The notes under the pieces were generated by a model. That model had not been told where the DNA came from and did not search any database. It saw only the letters and a program-made list of their open reading frames with translations. A DNA stretch of 9,923 nt from Candidatus Liptonbacteria bacterium RIFCSPLOWO2_01_FULL_53_13. GTDB lineage: Bacteria > Patescibacteriota > Minisyncoccia > UBA6257 > 2-01-FULL-56-20. Shown here in pieces: positions 5,479-9,923 of this stretch. Made by a program: the position numbers and the translations under genes. Location of the stretch: assembly GCA_001818895.1 (NCBI GenBank), contig MHLB01000038.1, forward strand, positions 1 to 9,923, read 5' to 3'. Numbering within the stretch: the stretch's first letter is position 1; the number at the start of each line of letters is the position of its first letter.

Positions 5479-5963
5479 AAAAATTGATGACGCTCTGCAT
5501 CATTCACCGGCACCCGAACGTATTGCTCGGGATGAAAAAGCGCGGGTTCGGAGCGGGGAGATGGAACGGGTTTGGCGGAAAGGTGGAGGGAGGTGAAACG
5601 ATTGAAAATGCCGCAAAAAGAGAGATGAGAGAAGAAGCAGGAATAGAGATTAAAAATCTAGACGAAATCGGTATCATAGAATTTGCGTTCAAGAACAATC
5701 CTGAAATTCTGGAGGTGCACATTTTCAAATCGGACGATTTTTCGGGAGAGCCGGTTGAAAGCGAAGAAATGAAGCCGCAATGGTTCCACGTTGATGAGAT
5801 TCCGTTCGAGGAAATGTGGCCTGACGACATACATTGGATGCCGTTGTTCTTGAGCAACAAGAAATTCCGCGGGAGATTCCTTTTTGATAAACCGTCGGAT
5901 TCCAATTCTGTGAGCAGAATCATAGAAAAGGAACTTTCCGAAATAGATGATGCAATTCTCTAA
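5475..5963 (+). CDS. MTH1/NUDT1-like NUDIX hydrolase, probable 8-oxo-dGTP or 2-OH-dATP diphosphatase (162 aa)
   Basis: The protein resembles eukaryotic MTH1 across its length: KKRGFGAGRWNGFGGKVEGGE, the complete NUDIX box at residues 35-57 (REMREEAGI), then MWPDDIHWMPLFL and FRGRFLF. Residues N31, W115, D117 and D118 sit where human MTH1 has N33, W117, D119 and D120, which recognise the oxidised purine. Hydrolysis of 8-oxo-dGTP and/or 2-hydroxy-dATP to monophosphates is therefore the best inference. This would keep oxidised precursors out of DNA. The start overlaps the EEP gene by 4 nt, preceded by AAGGGA. The C terminus has an acidic helix beyond the MTH1 core. It is the last gene of the array and has no SEC-C repeat behind it. 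Confidence 0.9.
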   Translation: MKKLMTLCIIHRHPNVLLGMKKRGFGAGRWNGFGGKVEGGETIENAAKREMREEAGIEIKNLDEIGIIEFAFKNNPEILEVHIFKSDDFSGEPVESEEMKPQWFHVDEIPFEEMWPDDIHWMPLFLSNKKFRGRFLFDKPSDSNSVSRIIEKELSEIDDAIL

Positions 5964-5986
5964 TACCTTGAAAAATCTATCGATTT

Positions 5987-6010
5987 ACAGGTTATCATAT
6001 GATAACCTGT
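5987..6010. repeat. Perfect 24-bp palindrome A
   Basis: ACAGGTTATCAT is followed directly by its exact reverse complement, with no loop. Flanks continue the symmetry imperfectly (CTATCGA at 5978-5984 against TTGATAG at 6016-6022). It lies 23 nt after the MTH1-like gene. No T-run follows, so operator, recombination site or repeat-hairpin identities are all open. Confidence 0.75.
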
Positions 6011-6020
6011 AGTTATTGAT

Positions 6021-6159
6021 AGCCGCCTTACGTACGAGATTGAAGTAATGTGCGAGCGCTATGAGGCCTCATAGCGCTTCTCTCTAGAGCCAAAAGGAGA
6101 AGCTGGGGCGACTCAACCCCGCGAGGAACTTTACGGAATAAATGATACAATTCCATTAT
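6021..6159 (+). pseudogene. Probable decayed YqfO-like fragment
   Basis: Read in one frame, 6021-6074 gives SRLTYEIEVMCERYEAS-stop and 6075-6159 gives a second stretch ending PREELYGINDTIPL-stop. The DNA at 6038-6058 matches 2891-2911 of the intact YqfO-like gene at 19 of 21 bases and in the same codon phase (IEV-V/M-CER). The ending resembles AHPYEE...DIYPL of that family. Palindrome B interrupts the fragment and carries the TAG. No start or N-terminal half was found, so it cannot make a full protein. The assignment rests on short matches. Confidence 0.42.
6055..6078. repeat. Perfect 24-bp palindrome B
   Basis: AGCGCTATGAGG is followed directly by its exact reverse complement, with no loop. 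It has the same length as palindrome A, and the two centres are 68 bp apart. The sequences are otherwise unrelated. It lies within the probable YqfO-like remnant and introduces its stop. Confidence 0.75.
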
Positions 6160-6189
6160 GAACTCCTCGGATAATCATATTTGCGAGAA

Positions 6190-6231
6190 CCCCGACGTAA
6201 AGTCGGGGCCCCGACCCCGGGGGCGTCGGGG
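6190..6231. repeat. CCCCGAC/GTCGGGG nested hairpin repeat in the leader of the zinc-ribbon gene
   Basis: CCCCGAC occurs at 6190 and 6209 and its complement GTCGGGG at 6202 and 6225. Two tandem hairpins (6190-6208 and 6209-6231) are possible. The inner arms also form a perfect palindrome (6202-6215), so the pairings exclude each other. It ends 9 nt before the ATG at 6241 and could mask translation initiation. It may equally be a dispersed repeat that happened to land there. Confidence 0.65.
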
Positions 6232-6240
6232 GTGTACGCT

Positions 6241-7911
6241 ATGAATCAGGAAATCAAACAATGTCAGAACTGTAAGAGTTCGTTTGTGGTGGACGCCACC
6301 GACTGCGCGTTCTATGAAAAAATGCAGGTGCCGGTGCCGGTCCTATGCCCCGATTGCCGGATGAAGCGCAAGCTTGTCTGGCGAAACGAGCGCACGCTCT
6401 ATAAAAATACCTGCAAGCTCTGCGGGCAGTCGGTCATTACAATGTATAACCCGAACTCGCCATACATCATTTATTGCTATGACTGCTGGTATTCAGACAA
6501 ATGGGACCCGTTCCAATATGCAATGGATTATGACCCTGAAAAGCCATTTTTTAACCAAGTAGGGGAGCTTATCAAAAAGGTTCCAAAGATAGCGATGTAT
6601 AGTAATTCCGACATAGGTTCCAACATTAATAGCGAATATTGCAACTTCGCGGGAGGGAACAAGGATTGCTATCTTATCTTCAATTCCGGTCCTCATAACG
6701 AAAATTGCGCGTATTCGCGAGGACTGGCAAAAGATAAAGACGTGTTTGACTCGTATTTCGGCGACGGGATTGAGCGTGTTTATGAAGGGGTCAATGTGCA
6801 TAAAAGCGCCGGTATTGCATACGGGCAGAATGTCGTGGGGTGCCTTGATTCGTGGTTTCTCTTGAATTGCAGCGGGTGCCAGAATTGTTTCGGGTGCGTG
6901 AATATGCGAAATGCCTCATATCGTTTCTTCAACGAACAGCTCACGAAAGAGGACTGGAAGAAACGCGTATCGGAAATTACGGGAAGCTATGAAAAAATAG
7001 AAGATGTGAAAAAGAAATTTGAAGCGCACGCGCTTAAGTTTCCGATGCGCGAGAACAACAACCTGAAATCGGTGAATTCCTATGGCAATTATCTTTTTGA
7101 ATCAAAGAGTTGCATTTCTTGTTTTGAGGCAACCGAATGTGAGGATGTGCATTATAGTTTTTCGTCGAAATTCGCCAAGGATTGCTACGACCTTGTCGGT
7201 CATGGGAGAAACTCTGAGCTTCTTCTTGAGTGCGTAGGCGCGGGCACGGGACAACGCTATATCGGTGTCTGGTGGGCGGATAACTCGCACGATATTGCAT
7301 ATTGCTTCGCCGCGCGCGCGAGCGAAAACTGCGTAGGATGCGACAGCGTGCGCAACGGGAAATATTGTATCTTGAACAAACGCTATGAAAAGGAGGAGTA
7401 CGAAAAAATCCGCGCGCATATCGTAGACGAATTGAAGTCAAAGAATCTTTATGGGCTGTTTTTCCCGCCCGAACTTGCATTCTTCGCCTATAACGAAACC
7501 TTGGCGCAGGAAAATTACCCGCTTACGAAGGAGCAGGCGCTCGCGGAAGGGTTCCGCTGGGAAGAGGACATTCCGCAAACAAGAGGCAAGGAAACATTGA
7601 AGCCGGAACAGATTCCCGACCACATCAAGGATGTGCCGGACACGATTCTTGATGAAATACTTGCATGCGTTGAATGCGGGCGAAATTATCGCCTCATCAA
7701 GCCGGAGCTTGATATGTACCGGAGGGCGCTTATCCCCATCCCGCGGAAATGCTTCAACTGCCGCCATATGGACCGTGTCCGGCGCAGAGGAGCGCTCAAG
7801 CTCCATCCGCGCGCGTGCGCCAAGTGCGGAAAAGAAATGCAGACGACGTACCCGCCCGACTCGCCGTATATTGTCTATTGCGAACAATGCTATCAAACAG
7901 AGGTAGTGTAA
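6241..7911 (+). CDS. Zinc-ribbon protein with duplicated CxxC modules, function unknown (556 aa)
   Basis: This is a cysteine-rich protein of a kind I associate with CPR genomes. No biochemical role is known to me. The N terminus has four CxxC pairs (C8/C11, C36/C39, C58/C61, C79/C82). The C terminus repeats them at exactly the same spacing (C476/C479, C504/C507, C526/C529, C547/C550; constant offset 468), including SPYI-x-YC before the last pair. The middle contains a second duplication, C216-x2-C219-x3-RN...N231...KE against C364-x2-C367-x3-RN...N379...KE, with a constant offset of 148. Zinc-ribbon modules at both ends suggest binding of nucleic acid or protein. No membrane segment is visible. 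ATG 6241 is chosen because an upstream TTG at 6181 would translate the GC-rich hairpin repeat. A G-rich GGGGGTG upstream is only a weak ribosome site. Confidence 0.85.
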   Translation: MNQEIKQCQNCKSSFVVDATDCAFYEKMQVPVPVLCPDCRMKRKLVWRNERTLYKNTCKLCGQSVITMYNPNSPYIIYCYDCWYSDKWDPFQYAMDYDPEKPFFNQVGELIKKVPKIAMYSNSDIGSNINSEYCNFAGGNKDCYLIFNSGPHNENCAYSRGLAKDKDVFDSYFGDGIERVYEGVNVHKSAGIAYGQNVVGCLDSWFLLNCSGCQNCFGCVNMRNASYRFFNEQLTKEDWKKRVSEITGSYEKIEDVKKKFEAHALKFPMRENNNLKSVNSYGNYLFESKSCISCFEATECEDVHYSFSSKFAKDCYDLVGHGRNSELLLECVGAGTGQRYIGVWWADNSHDIAYCFAARASENCVGCDSVRNGKYCILNKRYEKEEYEKIRAHIVDELKSKNLYGLFFPPELAFFAYNETLAQENYPLTKEQALAEGFRWEEDIPQTRGKETLKPEQIPDHIKDVPDTILDEILACVECGRNYRLIKPELDMYRRALIPIPRKCFNCRHMDRVRRRGALKLHPRACAKCGKEMQTTYPPDSPYIVYCEQCYQTEVV

Positions 7912-7912
7912 T

Positions 7913-7946
7913 CTTATTCCAATGTTCTCAAGAACATTGGAATAAG
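7913..7946. terminator. Hairpin after the zinc-ribbon gene, possible terminator
   Basis: CTTATTCCAATGTTCT, a 2-nt loop CA, and its exact complement form a 16-bp stem starting 1 nt after the TAA. A TTTTT run follows only about 9 nt beyond the stem on the + strand, so it is not a textbook intrinsic terminator. Protection of the mRNA end is an alternative. Confidence 0.5.
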
Positions 7947-7967
7947 GGAATTCATTTTTAGCGTTCC

Positions 7968-8585
7968 ATGTCCAATTTCACCAAAAACGAACTCAAAACC
8001 CTGAAACGCCTCGCGACGCCCGCGAAGGTGCAGGATTTTTTGAACCGCATTCAGTTTAATTTCGAACGGAAAGGGGACACGTTGATGTCGCCCCGCAGGG
8101 TTCTGCGCGAGCGGAAGGCGCACTGCATAGAAGGCGCGCTTTTGGCCGCGACCGCGTTTTGGCTCCATGGGCAAAAGCCCCTGCTCCTGGACCTCAAAAC
8201 CACGAGTGACGACTACGAGCACGTGGTCGCGCTCTTTCGGGCGCACGGGCGCTGGGGCGCGGTAAGCAAAACAAACCACGCGGTGCTCCGCTACCGTGAA
8301 CCCGTGTACCGGAATATCCACGAACTCGCGATGTCGTATTTCCACGAATATTTTCTGGACAACGGCAAAAAAACGCTCCGCAGTTATTCGGACCCGTTTG
8401 ACCTCTCAAAACTGCGAAGTAAAAGCTGGATCACTTCCGAAAAAGAACTCTGGAGCATATCTAATGCGCTCGACCGCGCTCCGCATCACCGCATCTTAAC
8501 TCCCGCGCAGATAGAAACACTCCGCAAAGCGGAACAAATTGAACGCGAGGCGGGGAAGATAGTGGAGTGGAAGAAGAGCAAATAG
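7968..8585 (+). CDS. Transglutaminase-like hypothetical protein (205 aa)
   Basis: The core has a pattern seen in transglutaminase/protease-like folds. HCIEGALLAA has a possible catalytic Cys53 at the start of a helix, YEHVVALF places His85 on a strand, and WGAVSKTNHAVLRYREPVYR follows. The third catalytic residue is uncertain (S100 or N103 occupy the expected area). Predicted activity would be thiol-dependent amide chemistry, but this is inference from motif order. The N-terminal helix is basic and the C terminus (AEQIEREAGKIVEWKKSK) is charged and helical. No signal peptide is present. The start is ATG 7968, 21 nt after the hairpin, without a clear Shine-Dalgarno. The stop is the first TAG of a heptamer repeat. 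Confidence 0.72.
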   Translation: MSNFTKNELKTLKRLATPAKVQDFLNRIQFNFERKGDTLMSPRRVLRERKAHCIEGALLAATAFWLHGQKPLLLDLKTTSDDYEHVVALFRAHGRWGAVSKTNHAVLRYREPVYRNIHELAMSYFHEYFLDNGKKTLRSYSDPFDLSKLRSKSWITSEKELWSISNALDRAPHHRILTPAQIETLRKAEQIEREAGKIVEWKKSK

Positions 8586-8609
8586 TGACTAGTGACTGGT
8601 GACTAGTTG
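8583..8609. repeat. TAGTGAC heptamer tandem repeat at a convergent gene junction
   Basis: The units are TAGTGAC, TAGTGAC, TGGTGAC and a partial TAGTTG. The first unit's TAG ends the + strand gene. The CTA spanning units one and two is the TAG stop of pyrD on the - strand, whose last residues (LVTSH) are encoded by the repeat. Only 3 nt separate the two stops and no terminator fits between them. Confidence 0.7.
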
Positions 8610-9656
8610 TCTTTTTGCGTATTCTTTGCAAATATCTTTTATCAACCCCGGGCCTTCAAATATCATTCCGGTAATAAGCTGTAGGAGATCCGCGCCGAGG
8701 CGGAATTTCTCCATCGCGTCTTCGGGTGAAAAAATCCCTCCGCAACCGATAATGGTGAGCGCATCGCCGTATTTTTGCTTGGTGCGCAAGATGCGCTCGT
8801 TTGAGCGCGTGAAGCACACTTTTCCGCTCAACCCGCCGTGATATTCCTTCGGCGCCTCGTCGGGATACGCAAGCTCGTTGTAGTGTTTGTTCAAGTTGCC
8901 GATAATCACCCCGTTTATTTCGTGCTCCGCGATGACCGCGAGCAGTGCGTCAAATTGCTCCATCGGCACGCTGATGGGCATTTTAATATAGCGGGGCACG
9001 AGCGTGGGAATTTCATCAAGCGCGTCAAGAAGCGGTTCAAGCGCGGCCGGGTCAATAAACGTTTCCCCGCAGGTCGCATTGGGACAGGAGATATTGATAG
9101 TGTAGTAGTCGCCGACGCGGGCATCCGTGAACTTTTCAAGCGAAGTATAGTAATCGGCGATGCCCGTCTCCGTAGTCGCCGATTGCGCGTCGTTCGTCCG
9201 CGCGATGCTCACGCCAATCACGAAATCCTTCACGCGTTCTTTTGATTTCAAACGCTTCATAATCGCATCCACGCCGTCGTTCCGAAGCCCCTTGTAGACC
9301 ACTAAGCTTTTTGACCTCGGCAGGCGCATGAGGCGCGGGCGTTTATTGCCTTCGCAGGGGCGCGCCGTCACCGAGCCGATTTCTTCTCCGCCGAATCCGA
9401 CCGAGGAAAGGATTTGCGTAAGCCGTCCGTTATAGTCAAAGCCGGCCGAGAGTAATACGGGGGTACGATAACGGACGCCGTCCACGACTTTGGAGATGTC
9501 GGGTCCGCGATAATTGTAGGGAAGCGCGGTGAGAGCGCGCGTAAAAGAATGTCTCCCCAGCCATTCCCCGGTGGACATAAAGAAGTCGTGTACGTCCTCC
9601 GGGTCAAAACGGAACAAGATCGGCTTCAGAATTCCTTTATATGCCAGTGAGAGCAT
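8589..9656 (-). CDS. pyrD: Dihydroorotate dehydrogenase (355 aa)
   Basis: This FMN enzyme oxidises dihydroorotate to orotate in pyrimidine synthesis. The N-terminal stretch YKGILKPILFRFDPEDVHDFF resembles the membrane-associating extension of class 2 (quinone-linked) enzymes. The barrel follows: TPVLLSAGFDYNGRL, GFGGEEIGSVTARP, NKRPRLMRLP, NISCPN, GGLSGKV and IIGCGGIFSPEDAMEKFRLGADLLQL. The active-site base position (residue 191, in ISCPN) is Cys. Class 2 enzymes usually have Ser there and class 1 enzymes Cys, so the class is mixed. ATG 9656 fits the family start. An upstream in-frame ATG at 9695 would add 13 residues overlapping the lyase gene. The gene overlaps the upstream lyase 3' end by 20 nt. 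Confidence 0.93.
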   Translation of the reverse strand: MLSLAYKGILKPILFRFDPEDVHDFFMSTGEWLGRHSFTRALTALPYNYRGPDISKVVDGVRYRTPVLLSAGFDYNGRLTQILSSVGFGGEEIGSVTARPCEGNKRPRLMRLPRSKSLVVYKGLRNDGVDAIMKRLKSKERVKDFVIGVSIARTNDAQSATTETGIADYYTSLEKFTDARVGDYYTINISCPNATCGETFIDPAALEPLLDALDEIPTLVPRYIKMPISVPMEQFDALLAVIAEHEINGVIIGNLNKHYNELAYPDEAPKEYHGGLSGKVCFTRSNERILRTKQKYGDALTIIGCGGIFSPEDAMEKFRLGADLLQLITGMIFEGPGLIKDICKEYAKRQLVTSH

Positions 9657-9923
9657 CAAATTCTTTATTGGTAAGCAGTTTTTTCTGCAAAGCAAGTTCG
9701 CGGAGAGTGATGTCCCGGCGCAGAGATTCTTTTACGAGCGCGGCGACCGCGTCGTAGCCGAGCTTCGGTATGAGGTATGCGGCGTATGCGGACGACCGCT
9801 CCAGAAGTTCGCGACACCGTTTCTTGTCCGCCTCAATCGTCGCGAAACAGCGCGCATTAGCCTGCGCAAGCGCTTCCTGCGCGAGAATAAGCGACTGCAA
9901 TAATCTGTCCGCAATCGTAGGCC
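9637..9923 (-). CDS. Aspartase/fumarase-family lyase, C-terminal end (5' part outside window)
   Basis: The frame is open to the window edge. It encodes the small C-terminal domain of class II fumarase/aspartate ammonia-lyase proteins: CRELLERSSAYAAYLIPKLGYDAVAALVKESLRRDITLRELALQKKLLTNKEFDAL. The GYDAVAALVKES helix and the LRELALQKKLLT-x-x-EFD ending are characteristic. The family interconverts aspartate or malate with fumarate. The ending is closer in style to aspartase than fumarase, but the discriminating active-site loop is outside the window, so no symbol is given. It precedes and overlaps pyrD by 20 nt, so the two are likely one transcript. Confidence 0.8.
   Translation of the reverse strand, partial: PTIADRLLQSLILAQEALAQANARCFATIEADKKRCRELLERSSAYAAYLIPKLGYDAVAALVKESLRRDITLRELALQKKLLTNKEFDALTGI

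Noticed and set aside
6079..6180. tRNA or other structured RNA gene in the gap
   Set aside because: GGGG...CCCC and GAGGA...TCCTC pairings exist, but no cloverleaf, anticodon arm or TTC loop could be assembled. The coding-like remnant explains much of the stretch.
8838..9245. 135-aa + strand frame opposite pyrD
   Set aside because: It is antisense to a clear pyrD gene and has no recognisable domain of its own.

Overview
The window looks like part of a Patescibacteria (CPR) type bacterial genome. The evidence is indirect: compact genes, few Shine-Dalgarno sites, a duplicated CxxC zinc-ribbon protein of a type I associate with that radiation, hairpin repeats in the gaps, and an isolated pyrD gene. 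The lineage call is inference; the gene calls rest on visible motifs.

Layout. The + strand opens with the 3' end of secA (2-838), finishing in a canonical SEC-C zinc tail. A tightly packed, co-directional run follows (855-5963): three NUDIX hydrolases, a CsaA-type tRNA-binding protein, a YqfO/NIF3-insert-like protein, an IPP-isomerase-like NUDIX, a NUDIX with its own intact SEC-C tail, a frameshifted NUDIX, an endonuclease/exonuclease/phosphatase (EEP) family enzyme and an MTH1-like NUDIX. A 277-bp gap (5964-6240) holds two perfect 24-bp palindromes, a probable decayed YqfO-like fragment and a CCCCGAC/GTCGGGG repeat. Then come a 556-residue zinc-ribbon protein (6241-7911), a transglutaminase-like protein (7968-8585) and, convergently on the - strand, pyrD (8589-9656) and the 3' end of an aspartase/fumarase-family lyase (9637-9923).

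Main observation. The DNA encoding the last 15 residues and stop of SecA (the SEC-C tail, 48 nt) recurs eight more times between 1315 and 4263, always in the secA orientation and nearly always at a gene junction. One copy is an intact in-frame tail of a NUDIX protein. One sits in frame just behind two stops. The others are decayed or out of frame. Two decayed copies (1315-1362 and 2642-2689) match at 42 of 48 positions without gaps and share substitutions that destroy the zinc motif, so the DNA seems to have been copied after it stopped coding for a tail. In four copies the TGC-CAT-GGN codons supply the ATG of the next gene in another frame. The region therefore looks like a row of repeat-bounded cassettes accreted behind secA, mostly carrying NUDIX genes. 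I do not know a described system of this form; the mechanism is inference.

Together the array genes suggest removal of damaged or surplus nucleotides (NUDIX, MTH1-like), with RNA/protein quality control (CsaA) and a phosphodiesterase as companions. The 3' flank (pyrimidine synthesis, aspartase-like lyase) looks like ordinary chromosome.
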